Below are positions 9,490-19,616 of a stretch of 64,000 bases of DNA, piece after piece. This stretch comes from Leeuwenhoekiella polynyae (lineage in GTDB: Bacteria > Bacteroidota > Bacteroidia > Flavobacteriales > Flavobacteriaceae), in contig NZ_QOVK01000001.1 of NCBI RefSeq assembly GCF_004104075.1, forward strand, positions 496,001-560,000. Direction: 5' to 3'. Under the pieces are notes generated by a model, which was given only the letters and a program-made list of their open reading frames with translations, was not told the DNA's origin and did not search any database. The translations under genes were made by a program, and so were the position numbers. Each line of letters starts with the position of its first letter. Position 1 is the first letter of the stretch.

Positions 9490-9549
9490 TAGGGAAGCAT
9501 AAAGTTTAATGAGCTAAATATCGGGAAAACTCGTGGTTCTAAGAATTAA

Positions 9550-9584
9550 AAAAGCCGCTTTCAATTTTGAAAGCGGCTTTTAAA
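9550..9584 (-). terminator. Terminator between the two M1 peptidase genes
   Basis: A perfect 13-bp inverted repeat (AAAAGCCGCTTTC / GAAAGCGGCTTTT) surrounds a six-base loop. It lies downstream of the minus-strand gene at 9617-11461. The A/T ends make it usable in both directions. Confidence 0.85.
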
Positions 9585-9616
9585 TTATTTGCTAAAATAA
9601 ATATCGATTACCGAGT

Positions 9617-11461
9617 TTACTCAGTTTCTTTTGACCAGCTGTTGTTAGTTCGGTCAATATCTGCCATCAATTGCTGTGCATCTATTGTCATTGCCTTGAT
9701 CTCAGCAAGAGGTTTGTCTATCGTAAATGTATAAGTAGGACTAGCCCAAGTCCAATCTTCTAATTGCATACGCTTCATTTCAGGAAATGGATTTGCCTTC
9801 TCAGCACGCATCATACGTAAGGGAATATAATAAGCTTCATTCTCATCGTTTGTAGTGTTGATGTAAAAATCTATAGGCATAGGCATAAGCCCTTTGCGCT
9901 CCAGGGTTACCTGGGTTTTACCATCTACTTCTTCAACGTTTTTAATAGCATAATCTATGGTGTTTGTAGTCTGTGTCCAGTCTACTAAATACCAGTCTAA
10001 CTGCATCCCGCTCACTTTTTCTGCTACACGCTTAAAATCGTTAGGCGTAGGATGTTTAAAATGCCATTTGTCAAAATATTGCTTGAGCGTTTCATCAAGG
10101 TTCTCTTTACCAATAATATAACCTAATTGTGCTAAAAAGACTGCACCTTTAGAATAAGCAGAAGCTCCATAAGCTGCATTTAAAGCATAACGATCTGCAT
10201 AGGTAGTTTGTGGTTGTTCAAAACCACTTTTAGCCAATCTGAAGTATGAATTGTAATTACCTGCTTGAGGATTAGGGTTGTTTTGTTCCATAACGGTATT
10301 CATCGCTTCATCAGAAATGTAAGAAGTAAAGCCTTCGTCCATCCACTCATGTTTTTGCTCATTGGTAGCCATTAAAAACTGAAACCACGTATGCGCAAAT
10401 TCGTGAGCAGTAACGCCTACTAAACTTCCAAAGCTTCTTTCACCGGTAATAAGTGTACACATTGCATACTCCATACCTCCATCACCACCTTGTATCACCG
10501 AATATTGATCGTAAGGATACTGACCAATATGCTCGTTGTAATAGGCTAAAAGTTCTGCAGTTTTAGGCTGTAATTTTTTCCAGTTATCAATAATCTCTTT
10601 ATTGTCTTTGTAGAAAAAGTGTAGAACGGTACCGTCTTCAGCAGTTAGTTTATCATGAATATACTCAGGATCTGCCGCCCAGGTAAAATCGTGTACATTA
10701 GGCGCAACAAAATGCCAGGTATATTTTCCTTTTGTAGGCTTCACCGCTTTTTGACCCGGCTCGCCGTAACCGTGACCTATTTCCGTATTTTGTAAATACC
10801 CGGTACCTCCTATTGTATAATCTGAATCAATTGTGATCTTCACATCAAAATCTCCCCAAACTCCATGAAATTCACGCGCGATATAAGGATCTGCATGCCA
10901 TCCTTCAAAATCATACTCCGCTAATTTAGGATACCATTGAGTCATAGACAGTGCTACACCTTCAGCGTTATTGCGACCACTTCTTCTGATTTGAACCGGC
11001 ACCTGACCGTTAAAATCCATTTTAAAAGTAGTGCTTTCGCCGGGTGCGATAGGTTTTGCAAGATTTACTTCAAGAACAGTTCCGGCAACATTATACGTTA
11101 GCGCAGAGCCATCCTGAGAAAGTGTATTTACTTTTAAAAACCCAATTTCATCCGGCTCTAATTTAGAGATGCGATCTACCACACGACGATCTGGATCTTT
11201 GATCGTTAATGATCGTACATCCATCTCACTACCTGGCTGAAATGCATTAAAATATAAATGGTAAAACACCTGATCTAAGGTATCTGGAGAATTGTTAGTA
11301 TAAACCAGTTCTTGTTTTCCGGTGTAATTATAGTCTTCAACATTCATATCAACTTCCATCTTATAGTCAACATGCTGTTGCCAGTAAGCGGTATTATTTT
11401 GTGCTTGCGTCAATGCGAAAACACTAAAGAACGAAAGACTTAATAACGTTTTTAGCTTCAT
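9617..11461 (-). CDS. Secreted M1-family metallopeptidase, short form
   Basis: Second zinc metallopeptidase of the M1 clan, 614 residues, with a cleavable Sec signal (residues 1-20, ending LTQAQ). The zinc site HEFAH is at 353-357 and the third ligand Glu376 lies in HEWMDEGFTSY. GGMEY at 328-332 replaces GAMEN. The long helical C-terminal domain of PepN-type enzymes is missing, which is normal for this Bacteroidota subgroup. It lies 8 bases downstream of the subtilase gene on the same strand, so both exported peptidases are probably cotranscribed and work on periplasmic or external peptides. Substrate is unknown. Confidence 0.92.
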   Translation of the reverse strand: MKLKTLLSLSFFSVFALTQAQNNTAYWQQHVDYKMEVDMNVEDYNYTGKQELVYTNNSPDTLDQVFYHLYFNAFQPGSEMDVRSLTIKDPDRRVVDRISKLEPDEIGFLKVNTLSQDGSALTYNVAGTVLEVNLAKPIAPGESTTFKMDFNGQVPVQIRRSGRNNAEGVALSMTQWYPKLAEYDFEGWHADPYIAREFHGVWGDFDVKITIDSDYTIGGTGYLQNTEIGHGYGEPGQKAVKPTKGKYTWHFVAPNVHDFTWAADPEYIHDKLTAEDGTVLHFFYKDNKEIIDNWKKLQPKTAELLAYYNEHIGQYPYDQYSVIQGGDGGMEYAMCTLITGERSFGSLVGVTAHEFAHTWFQFLMATNEQKHEWMDEGFTSYISDEAMNTVMEQNNPNPQAGNYNSYFRLAKSGFEQPQTTYADRYALNAAYGASAYSKGAVFLAQLGYIIGKENLDETLKQYFDKWHFKHPTPNDFKRVAEKVSGMQLDWYLVDWTQTTNTIDYAIKNVEEVDGKTQVTLERKGLMPMPIDFYINTTNDENEAYYIPLRMMRAEKANPFPEMKRMQLEDWTWASPTYTFTIDKPLAEIKAMTIDAQQLMADIDRTNNSWSKETE

Positions 11462-11469
11462 ATTACATT

Positions 11470-13128
11470 TTAGTTTTTACTTGATAATTCAGCCATTTTA
11501 AAGGCGTTATACATGTTAACCATTTTTCCTGATTTTGAAAGGCTAGAAAATGATTTTACATTTTCAGCATCGCCACCCGCAGCAACCTGAATGTTAGTAC
11601 TTACACCGGTTTGCATAATGATTTGTTTGATCTGAGCTGCAGAAAACTGTGGGTAGTATGAGCGCAACATAGCTGCTACACCTGCAACTTCTGGAGCTGC
11701 CATTGAAGTACCTTGTAAAAAGCGATATTCATTTCCCGGTACTGTTGACCAGATTTGAACCCCCGGTGCAAAAACATCAACGTTAGATTTACCGTAGTTT
11801 GAGAAACTAGCAACCAACTTACCACCATAAATATCATTTAATGCACCTACCGAAATTACATTGTCAGCAAACTCGGTAACATTGTCTAACTGATCGTTAG
11901 GGTAAACAGTATCACCATTATCCAGGTCAACACCCTCATTACCGGCAGCATTTACAATCAACACATCTTTTTTAGCTGCATATTTGATTGCGTCATAAAC
12001 CCACTCGGGATTGGTTGCAAAATACTTACCAAAACTGGTGTTGATCACTTTTGCCCCATTATCAACAGCATAACGTATTGCCAATGCGATGTCTTTATCA
12101 CGCTCATCACCGTCTGGCACTGCACGTACACTCATGATCTGTACATTGTTTGCAACACCGTTCATCCCTACACCATTATCACGCTCTGCCGCAATAATAC
12201 CGGCAACGTGCGTTCCGTGCATCGCAGATTCAGGATCTGGACCGATAACATTATTATTACCATAGTTGGTATCTTTTATATCATCAGGATTGTCTCCAAG
12301 AGCCGCACGGTAATTTCCGTTTAAATTGTAGTTGTTATTCAAACGATCTGCCATACTCTCTAATTGCTCACCTATCATAGTGATAAACTCAGGGATCGTA
12401 TCTTCATAATTAAGCATCTGTGTTAAGATAGCTTGGTTACGCTGCTCCATATCTGTTGCAGCTTCTAAAGCCTCCACTTCTTCTGCAGTATAATCTTCTT
12501 TACCTAATTTTTGAGAAACAGCGGTATGCGCACTCTTAACAGCAGCAAGTATTTGCTCATATTGTGTTTTTTGCTGAATTAGCTCCTCTTTTTCGGTTTC
12601 AACTTCTTTTTTCGCTTTGGTATAGGTCTTAAAAACTTCTTTTTGTGCCGAAGGAATCTGTTCTAAAGTTTTCCCTTTAAACTGCGCATCGTATTTCTGA
12701 ACGATTCTACTTTTTTCTAACTGCTCCTGAACGATATCTCCTAAGAAATTCCATCCATGTACGTCATCTATATATCCGTTTTTATCGTCATCGATTCCGT
12801 TTCCGGGAATTTCATCAGTATTGGTCCAGATTACTGCTTTAAGATCTTCATGCTCAATATCTACACCGCTATCAACAACTGCAACAATTACCGAAGCACC
12901 TTTTTCTTTTATAAGTTCGTCATAGGTTTTTTCAACACTCATTCCGGGGATGGTGTCTTCTTGAATGTCTTTTGCAGGCCAATCTTTAAGTTGATCTTCA
13001 GATAAATCTGAAACTTTTAAAGGAAGTTGATCTACGTTTTCTGCAGGGATGCTTATTAAAGGTGCTGTAGTATCACAGCTTGACATAAGCAAAGCAGCGC
13101 TAAAGGCTGCAAGAAATATTCTTTTCAT
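11470..13128 (-). CDS. S8 subtilisin-like serine protease, lipoprotein, with helical insertion
   Basis: Exported subtilase of 552 residues. It carries a lipoprotein leader (MSSC, Cys18) and a complete catalytic triad: Asp86 in VVDSG, His304 in HGTHVAG and Ser475 in GTSMAAPE. The oxyanion Asn397 lies in AAGNEG. The unusual part is the spacing: about 218 residues separate Asp and His, against roughly 30-40 in subtilisin. The extra segment (about 130-290) is rich in Lys, Glu and Gln and looks helical or coiled. A calcium-binding-like DDDKNGYIDD loop precedes it. The gene sits just upstream of the secreted M1 peptidase and is likely in one operon with it. Confidence 0.93.
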   Translation of the reverse strand: MKRIFLAAFSAALLMSSCDTTAPLISIPAENVDQLPLKVSDLSEDQLKDWPAKDIQEDTIPGMSVEKTYDELIKEKGASVIVAVVDSGVDIEHEDLKAVIWTNTDEIPGNGIDDDKNGYIDDVHGWNFLGDIVQEQLEKSRIVQKYDAQFKGKTLEQIPSAQKEVFKTYTKAKKEVETEKEELIQQKTQYEQILAAVKSAHTAVSQKLGKEDYTAEEVEALEAATDMEQRNQAILTQMLNYEDTIPEFITMIGEQLESMADRLNNNYNLNGNYRAALGDNPDDIKDTNYGNNNVIGPDPESAMHGTHVAGIIAAERDNGVGMNGVANNVQIMSVRAVPDGDERDKDIALAIRYAVDNGAKVINTSFGKYFATNPEWVYDAIKYAAKKDVLIVNAAGNEGVDLDNGDTVYPNDQLDNVTEFADNVISVGALNDIYGGKLVASFSNYGKSNVDVFAPGVQIWSTVPGNEYRFLQGTSMAAPEVAGVAAMLRSYYPQFSAAQIKQIIMQTGVSTNIQVAAGGDAENVKSFSSLSKSGKMVNMYNAFKMAELSSKN

Positions 13129-13213
13129 TTCTTAGGGTTATTTGTTTAAATTTTGATTCTTAAACCTGAAATAGGTTGAGGTATTTTTCTATAATTTCTT
13201 TAAAGCCTCACTT

Positions 13214-14071
13214 TTAAAGAACTTCTGCAATATTAAATTTTTCAGATAAGCGCACGCCTTTTTCAGTATGTTTTACCGTTATTATAGGATTATGTGCATC
13301 GTGCTGTAACCAGAGGTAATACTCTTGATCTGCTGCTTTATTCAGAAAGGATTCTTTTTCGCCCAAAGTCAACAAAGGTCTGGTATCAAAACCCATCACA
13401 TACGGTAAAGGTAAATGTCCTGCAGTAGGTAATAAATCTGCTGCAAAAACCAGAGTCATATCATTGTAGGTTATATGGGGAATCATTTGCTTATCAGTAT
13501 GACCATCTATAAATAAGATACCAAAATCTAATTCTGACGTTTCGGTGAAGCCCTTTTCAGGCTTATCTACAAAACGAAGCTGGCCGCTTGCTTCGATAGG
13601 TAAAATGTTTTCTTTTAAGAAGGAAGCTTTCTCACGGGCATTGGGTTTTGTAGCCCATTCCCAATGATCTTTATTACTCCAGTAGATAGCATTTTTAAAA
13701 ACAGGAACTAATGTTTTACCATCTTCTGCCCATTTTATACAACCGCCGGAGTGGTCAAAATGCAAATGTGTTAGAAAAACATCGGTAATATCATCTGGGT
13801 GAAACCCTTTTTCTTTCAGTGAATTTTCTAATGTAGCTCCACCCCAGGGATGATAATAACCAAAGAATTTTTCGCTTTGTTTATCACCCATTCCGGTATC
13901 TATTAAAATAAGTCTGTTGCTGTGTTCTATAAGCATACAACGTGCACCAATATCTATCATATTGTTGCTGTCTGCAGGATTTGTACGCGTCCACAACGTC
14001 TTAGGAACTACACCAAACATAGCACCGCCGTCTAATTTGAAGCTGCCGGCATCTATCTCGTGTATTGTCAT
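13214..14071 (-). CDS. MBL-fold metallo-hydrolase
   Basis: Metallo-beta-lactamase-fold hydrolase of 285 residues without signal peptide, so cytoplasmic. The metal-binding signature THLHFDH is at 101-107, followed by later His/Asp ligands in FIDGHTD and VFAADLLPTAGH. The overall pattern (LIDTGMGD, FLTHLHFDHSGG, ending with a conserved Asp-His region) resembles the lactonase/quorum-quenching-like and glyoxalase-II-like branches. The true substrate cannot be read off. It is 85 bases upstream of the subtilase gene on the same strand but may have its own promoter. Confidence 0.85.
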   Translation of the reverse strand: MTIHEIDAGSFKLDGGAMFGVVPKTLWTRTNPADSNNMIDIGARCMLIEHSNRLILIDTGMGDKQSEKFFGYYHPWGGATLENSLKEKGFHPDDITDVFLTHLHFDHSGGCIKWAEDGKTLVPVFKNAIYWSNKDHWEWATKPNAREKASFLKENILPIEASGQLRFVDKPEKGFTETSELDFGILFIDGHTDKQMIPHITYNDMTLVFAADLLPTAGHLPLPYVMGFDTRPLLTLGEKESFLNKAADQEYYLWLQHDAHNPIITVKHTEKGVRLSEKFNIAEVL

Positions 14072-14298
14072 AAAGTATTGATTCTAGAACTTATGATAAG
14101 TTCGTCTATTAGAAGTTTTATTTTTCTGAGGAAAACCTCAAATTATCCCTATTCACAAGGGTAAAGTCTTGCAAATTACTAAAACGGCGTTAAATCAAAT
14201 TTTCTGACCGGTGTAATTAAGCTATATTTAACAAAGAATGAATCGTATGAGCTTTAAAATCGAGTAATAAAGCCGTATCATAGCAAAAAATTGAATTC

Positions 14299-16176
14299 AT
14301 GTTAGAATTAGGAGGAATCATTATTTTGGGCATACTGGCTCAATGGGTTGCCTGGAAATTTAAAATACCGGCAATTTTACCCCTTATATTAATCGGACTT
14401 TTTGTGGGTCCTATATCCACACTTTTTACCTACGATGGGTCTAAGTGGATAGAACCGATCTGGGATGGTGAAGTAGGTATTTTTCCCGGGGAGCGGCTGT
14501 TTAACTTTGTATCACTCGCTATTGGAATAATACTTTTTGAAGGCGGACTTACCTTACGCTTTAGCGAGATTAAAAATGTAGGGCCGGTTATTACCAAACT
14601 TATTATCATAGGTTCGCTGGTTACCTTTTTTGGAGCCGGCGCTGCTGCGTATTATATTTTTGACCTAAGCTTAAGAATTTCTTTTCTTTTTGCAGCCTTG
14701 ATCATTGTAACGGGACCTACCGTTATTACCCCCATTCTGCGTAACATTCCACTTAAAAAAGATATATCTACCATTTTAAAATGGGAAGGAATTCTCATAG
14801 ATCCAATTGGTGCACTCGTTGCCGTATTGGTTTTTGAATTTATCAGCGTAGGTGCCGGTAGCGAGTTTACGTTGACGGCATTAGAAGAGTTTGGTAAGAT
14901 TGTTCTTTTTGGTTTCACCTTCGGTTTTACGTTTGCACATGCTTTAGCGCTGTGTATCAAACGCAATGTGATTCCACATTATTTATTAAATGTATTTACG
15001 CTGGCTTGTGTGCTGGGCGTTTTTGTACTTTCAGATATGTTTGCCCATGAGAGTGGATTACTTTCTGTAGTAGTTATGGGGATGGTTATGGGAAATATGA
15101 AATTGCCCAACATCAAAGAACTGCTTTACTTTAAAGAATCATTGAGTGTTCTACTAATATCACTTTTATTCATCCTGCTTTCTGCTAATATTGAAATGCA
15201 AGACCTGTATCTGGTTTATACCTGGAAGGCAGCCTTGCTCTTTGCAGTTGTAGTTTTTGTACTTCGACCAATAGGAGTTTTCCTGAGTGCAAAAGGTTCT
15301 GGTTTAAAGTTTAATGAGAAACTTTTTGTGAGTTGGGTAGGACCACGTGGTATTGTTGCTGCGGGTATTGCTTCTCTCTTTGGTTTGCAACTGGTGAGCG
15401 AAGGTGTAGAAGGAGCAGAATACATCACACCATTAGTATTTATGATCGTGCTGGGAACCGTTTTATTAAATGCGACCACTGCCCGACTTTTTGCAAAAAT
15501 AGTAGGTGTTTTCCTTACAGAATCTAAAGGTATTGTGATCATAGGTGCTTCTAAAGCTTCTCGTATTATAGGTGAATATCTAATGCAAAACGGGCGTCAC
15601 GTTGTACTTGTAGACAGCAACAGTTATAATATCGAAAAAGCAAAAGAACGCGGTCTGGAAGCTATTGAAGAAAGTATTTATTCTGATAGTTTGATGAATA
15701 ATATTGAGCTGAATGATGTGGGGTATTTAATGGCCTTGACCGGAAACGGAGATATTAACGATTATGCGATAAACCGCTTTAAAGATGTCTTTGGAGAAAA
15801 CGGATCGTTTAGACTGATCACACCAGAAGAAATGAGAAGTTCTGATGCTTCCCCACAAGAAGGACTCTTCTCTCCTACTGACGATTTTATACGTCTTACT
15901 GAAGTTGCCCGTGCACATCCTACAATCCAGGAAATTGAAATCGAATCTAAAGAAGCCTTTGAAAGACTGGTCAAAAGCACGCGAGCTGACAAAAATAGTA
16001 TTCCGATTTTCTTGAAGAAAGAATCTGGTGAACTCGAAATTCTTAAGTCTAATCTGGATGAGGTAGATGTAGATAGTTTTACGGATACGAAGTTGGTTTA
16101 TTTGGGTAAACCTTTTGATCCTGAAAAAGTAGCCGTGGCTAAAAAAGAAGTTGAAGAGTCAGATATTGATTTGTAA
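14299..16176 (+). CDS. CPA1-type cation/proton antiporter with C-terminal TrkA-N domain
   Basis: Inner-membrane monovalent cation/proton antiporter, 625 residues. About twelve hydrophobic segments fill residues 1-400. Ion-site features of the NhaP-like group are visible: GPTVITP, EGILIDPIGAL and GPRGIVAAGIASLFG near 350. A Rossmann-type TrkA-N domain follows from about 412 (IVIIGASKASRIIGEYL). It probably binds a nucleotide and gates transport, and is followed by a charged C-terminal tail. Whether the cation is Na+ or K+ cannot be decided by eye. The gene is alone on the plus strand, divergent from the MBL gene, and ends in a terminator. Confidence 0.88.
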   Translation: MLELGGIIILGILAQWVAWKFKIPAILPLILIGLFVGPISTLFTYDGSKWIEPIWDGEVGIFPGERLFNFVSLAIGIILFEGGLTLRFSEIKNVGPVITKLIIIGSLVTFFGAGAAAYYIFDLSLRISFLFAALIIVTGPTVITPILRNIPLKKDISTILKWEGILIDPIGALVAVLVFEFISVGAGSEFTLTALEEFGKIVLFGFTFGFTFAHALALCIKRNVIPHYLLNVFTLACVLGVFVLSDMFAHESGLLSVVVMGMVMGNMKLPNIKELLYFKESLSVLLISLLFILLSANIEMQDLYLVYTWKAALLFAVVVFVLRPIGVFLSAKGSGLKFNEKLFVSWVGPRGIVAAGIASLFGLQLVSEGVEGAEYITPLVFMIVLGTVLLNATTARLFAKIVGVFLTESKGIVIIGASKASRIIGEYLMQNGRHVVLVDSNSYNIEKAKERGLEAIEESIYSDSLMNNIELNDVGYLMALTGNGDINDYAINRFKDVFGENGSFRLITPEEMRSSDASPQEGLFSPTDDFIRLTEVARAHPTIQEIEIESKEAFERLVKSTRADKNSIPIFLKKESGELEILKSNLDEVDVDSFTDTKLVYLGKPFDPEKVAVAKKEVEESDIDL

Positions 16177-16200
16177 GAAATAGATTGGCTTTGAAGTTTT

Positions 16201-16228
16201 AAAGGGTGCTCACGAGCATCCTTTTTTT
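16201..16228 (+). terminator. Terminator after the antiporter gene
   Basis: AAAGG-GTGCT / AGCAT-CCTTT stem (one G-T pair) with a CACG loop and a run of seven T residues. Confidence 0.85.
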
Positions 16229-16324
16229 GATATATCAGATTTTCAGTCTATTAAAATTTTATTAACGCTTGGTTTTTAAGTATTTGATTAAAAATAGTTG
16301 AGTAACTTTCTACAAAACATTGTC

Positions 16325-17419
16325 ATGAAAAACAGACGTACTTTTCTTAAAAACACCACACTTGCGTTAGCCGCAACCACCTTGCCACTACCTTACTTTG
16401 CCTGTTCAAAACCTCAGAAAAAGCTTGGTATTGCGCTTTTAGGTTTAGGGGGTTATGCAACTAATAATCTCGCTCCTGCCTTGATGCAAACAGAGTATAT
16501 AGAATTGCGCGGTATCGTAACCGGAAGCCCTGAAAAGATTCCGGTTTGGCAAGATAAATATGATATTAAAGATGAGAATATTTATAACTATGATACCTTA
16601 CCTGAGATTGCAAACAATCCCGAAATAGATGTTGTGTATATTGTAACACCTACTTTTCTTCATAAAAAATACGCTGTGATGGCTGCTAACGCGGTTAAAC
16701 ATGTTTTTTGCGAAAAACCGATGGCAATGACGGTAGAAGAATGTGAGGAAATTATCGCAGCTTGTGATCAAAACAAAGTTAAGCTCGCTATCGGGTATCG
16801 TATGCAACATGAAGAGAATACCCAAACCATTATAAAATGGGCAGACACAAAACCTTATGGAACTTTAGAAAATGTACATACCGAAGCTGGATTTAGAATT
16901 GGTTCAAGCGGTGGCTGGCGTTTAGATGGTGCTAAAGGTGGTGGTGCGATTTATGATATGGGCGTATACCCTATAAATGCGATGCGTTACGCAACGGGAT
17001 TAGAGCCTGTCTCCCTTACTGCCACACATGAAACAGAGCGACCCGATTTGTTCTTAAATGGTGCTCCTGAGATTACGTACTTTGATCTGGAATTTCCTAA
17101 CGGAATAACAGCTAAAGGTCGGGTTACCTATGCAGATAACGTCAATTTTCTAAAAGTGAATTGTGCTGATGGAAACTATGAGTTATCACCTTTTCAGAGT
17201 TATAACGGCGTTCAGGGAAGTACAAGCGATGGTAAAACGCTGGCTCCGTGTAACTGCAATCAACAAGCGATACAAATGGATGACGATGCGCTGTCAATAC
17301 TGAATGGTAAACCTGTGATAGCTCCCGGTATTGAAGGATTACGCGATATTCAAATTGTAGAAGCTGCTTTAGAATCCGGTCGTAATGGTGGTAAAAAAAT
17401 AGAACTGAAACAGTACTAA
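16325..17419 (+). CDS. Gfo/Idh/MocA-family oxidoreductase with Tat signal
   Basis: NAD(P)-dependent sugar or cyclitol oxidoreductase of the glucose-fructose oxidoreductase type. The ATG at 16325 is chosen over an upstream TTG at 16298 because the protein then begins MKNRRTFLKN plus a hydrophobic stretch. This is a twin-arginine signal, as in the family's periplasmic members. The Rossmann fold follows (GIALLGLGGYATN), then the EKPMA motif near residue 145 and the C-terminal substrate domain with GGGAIYDMGVYPINA. The periplasmic location with bound cofactor fits Tat export. It is flanked by terminators, so it is monocistronic. Substrate is unknown. Confidence 0.88.
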   Translation: MKNRRTFLKNTTLALAATTLPLPYFACSKPQKKLGIALLGLGGYATNNLAPALMQTEYIELRGIVTGSPEKIPVWQDKYDIKDENIYNYDTLPEIANNPEIDVVYIVTPTFLHKKYAVMAANAVKHVFCEKPMAMTVEECEEIIAACDQNKVKLAIGYRMQHEENTQTIIKWADTKPYGTLENVHTEAGFRIGSSGGWRLDGAKGGGAIYDMGVYPINAMRYATGLEPVSLTATHETERPDLFLNGAPEITYFDLEFPNGITAKGRVTYADNVNFLKVNCADGNYELSPFQSYNGVQGSTSDGKTLAPCNCNQQAIQMDDDALSILNGKPVIAPGIEGLRDIQIVEAALESGRNGGKKIELKQY

Positions 17420-17423
17420 ATAG

Positions 17424-17460
17424 AAACACCCTTACAGAACTACCGTAAGGGTGTTTTTTT
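17424..17460. terminator. Bidirectional terminator
   Basis: A perfect 12-bp stem (AAACACCCTTAC / GTAAGGGTGTTT) with a nine-base loop and a T run. It lies between the oxidoreductase and the converging lepA unit. Confidence 0.9.
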
Positions 17461-17482
17461 AGATTGTATTATTTCAAAAAGA

Positions 17483-17650
17483 TTATTCTTTCTTAGCGGA
17501 AAAATATTCTGAGATTACCATTAAAATCCCCACTACTGCACCAATGGCTAATAACCAAACCGCAAGCTGATTTTGATTTGCAGCCGTCCATTGACTGATA
17601 GCTCCGCAAATAATGATCAGGCCAAGCCCTATGAGTTGAATACGCTTCAT
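17483..17650 (-). CDS. Small two-helix membrane protein directly downstream of lepA
   Basis: Unrecognised 55-residue protein. It starts MKRIQLIGLGLIIICGAISQW, has a short polar turn (TAANQNQ), then a second hydrophobic segment (AVWLLAIGAVVGILMVI) and ends SEYFSAKKE. This predicts a hairpin of two transmembrane helices with charged ends in the cytoplasm. Its ATG begins on the base immediately after the lepA stop codon, so translation is probably coupled, and the shared terminator lies about 20 bases after its stop. No function can be assigned. The tight linkage and consistent membrane topology support a real gene. Confidence 0.65.
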   Translation of the reverse strand: MKRIQLIGLGLIIICGAISQWTAANQNQLAVWLLAIGAVVGILMVISEYFSAKKE

Positions 17651-19447
17651 TTAATCGTTCAGTTTCAATACCGCCATAAATGCTTCCTGAGGAATTTCAA
17701 CATTACCTACCTGACGCATACGTTTCTTACCTTTTTTCTGCTTTTCTAAGAGCTTTCGCTTACGCGAAATATCACCACCATAACATTTTGCGGTAACATC
17801 TTTACGAAGTGCTTTTACGGTCTCTCTTGCAATAATTTTTGCTCCGATAGCCGCCTGAATAGGAATATCAAATTGTTGACGTGGAATGAGTTCTTTCAAT
17901 TTTTCACACATCTTTTTACCAATGTCGTATGCATTGTCTTTATGCAGTAAAGCCGAAAGAGCATCCACAACATTTGCATTCAACAGGACGTCAACTTTTA
18001 CAAGGTGTGAAGCACGCATTCCTATTGGGGCGTAATCAAATGATGCATAGCCTTTAGACACCGTTTTAAGACGATCGTAGAAGTCAAAAACGATTTCTGC
18101 CAGAGGCATATCAAAGTTCAATTCAACACGCTCTGGAGTCAGATATGTTTGGTTTGTGATCTGGCCACGTTTTTCAATACAAAGTGACATAACGGGTCCT
18201 ACAAAATCTGCTTTGGTAATGATCGAAGCTTTAATAAAAGGCTCCTCTACACGATCCATTCCAGAAGGGTCTGGTAGATCTGAAGGGTTATTAACCAGTA
18301 TCGGTGTTTCTTTATCTTTTATAGTATAGGCTTGATACGATACGTTAGGTACCGTAGTGATCACGGTCATATCAAACTCACGTTCCAGACGTTCCTGAAT
18401 GATTTCTAAGTGCAACATTCCTAAGAATCCACAACGGAAACCAAAACCTAAAGCAGCAGAACTTTCGGGTTGAAAAACCAGAGAAGCATCGTTTAGCTGT
18501 AGTTTTTCCATAGAAGAGCGTAAATCTTCATAATCTTCAGTATCTACAGGATAAATACCGGCAAATACCATAGGTTTTACGTCTTCAAAACCTTCAATCA
18601 TATTGGTAGTAGGATTTTTAGCATCGGTGATGGTGTCCCCTACTTTTACTTCTTTTGCTTCTTTTATACCGGTAATGAGGTACCCCACATCACCTGTTTT
18701 AATCACTTTTTTAGGAGTTTGTTTCAGGTTTAACGTTCCTACTTCATCTGCATAATACGTTTTTCCGGTAGCCATAAACTTGATATGCTGCCCTTTTGTG
18801 ATCTCCCCATTAAGCACTCTAAAATAAGTTTCTACTCCTCTAAACGGGTTGTAAACCGAATCAAAGATAAGCGCCTGCAAGGGTTCATCAACAACACCTT
18901 TAGGAGCCGGAATACGCTCGATAATAGCATTTAATATTTCCTGAATTCCCAAACCGGTTTTTGCACTGGCAGGTATCACATCTGAAGCATTACAACCTAG
19001 AAGATCTACAATATCATCGGTAACTTCTTCAGGATTTGCACTAGGTAAATCTACCTTGTTCAACACCGGAATAATTTCTAGATCATTCTCTAAAGCCAGG
19101 TATAAATTAGAAATAGTCTGCGCCTGTATACTTTGTGCAGCATCTACGATAAGCAACGCTCCTTCACAAGCAGCGATACTTCTAGAAACCTCATACGAGA
19201 AATCTACGTGACCCGGAGTGTCAATAAGATTTAAAATATAAGGCTCACCGTTGTGCATATAATTCATCTGAATGGCGTGCGATTTAATGGTAATACCGCG
19301 CTCACGCTCCAGATCCATACTATCTAATAATTGCTCTTGTTTTTCACGTACAGTTACAGAGCCGGTAGCATCGAGTAAGCGATCTGCCAGAGTACTTTTA
19401 CCGTGATCAATGTGAGCGATAATGCAAAAATTGCGAATGTTCTTCAT
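17651..19447 (-). CDS. lepA: Elongation factor 4 (LepA), ribosome-associated GTPase
   Basis: Translational GTPase that acts on stalled or misassembled ribosomes. The 598 residues match the family length. G-domain motifs are present: AHIDHGKST at 11-19, DTPGHVD and NKVD. They are followed by the EF-G-like domains and the LepA-specific C-terminal domain ([21 protein letters not shown]). All expected parts are intact. The gene faces away from the TonB receptor gene upstream and is followed without spacing by a tiny membrane gene. Confidence 0.97.
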   Translation of the reverse strand: MKNIRNFCIIAHIDHGKSTLADRLLDATGSVTVREKQEQLLDSMDLERERGITIKSHAIQMNYMHNGEPYILNLIDTPGHVDFSYEVSRSIAACEGALLIVDAAQSIQAQTISNLYLALENDLEIIPVLNKVDLPSANPEEVTDDIVDLLGCNASDVIPASAKTGLGIQEILNAIIERIPAPKGVVDEPLQALIFDSVYNPFRGVETYFRVLNGEITKGQHIKFMATGKTYYADEVGTLNLKQTPKKVIKTGDVGYLITGIKEAKEVKVGDTITDAKNPTTNMIEGFEDVKPMVFAGIYPVDTEDYEDLRSSMEKLQLNDASLVFQPESSAALGFGFRCGFLGMLHLEIIQERLEREFDMTVITTVPNVSYQAYTIKDKETPILVNNPSDLPDPSGMDRVEEPFIKASIITKADFVGPVMSLCIEKRGQITNQTYLTPERVELNFDMPLAEIVFDFYDRLKTVSKGYASFDYAPIGMRASHLVKVDVLLNANVVDALSALLHKDNAYDIGKKMCEKLKELIPRQQFDIPIQAAIGAKIIARETVKALRKDVTAKCYGGDISRKRKLLEKQKKGKKRMRQVGNVEIPQEAFMAVLKLND

Positions 19448-19616
19448 AGACGTTCTTCATCAATGTTCGCACTAAGCGAACTTTAGCCTGCAAATATACA
19501 GTTTAGGTTATGCATTTTCTAATAAATATATTTTCAAACGAAATAGGGGCTTTATTGCTAAAAATCTGTTGTTTAATTTTACTTTAACACTGATTTTACA
19601 TTAGTTTTGAAAATAT

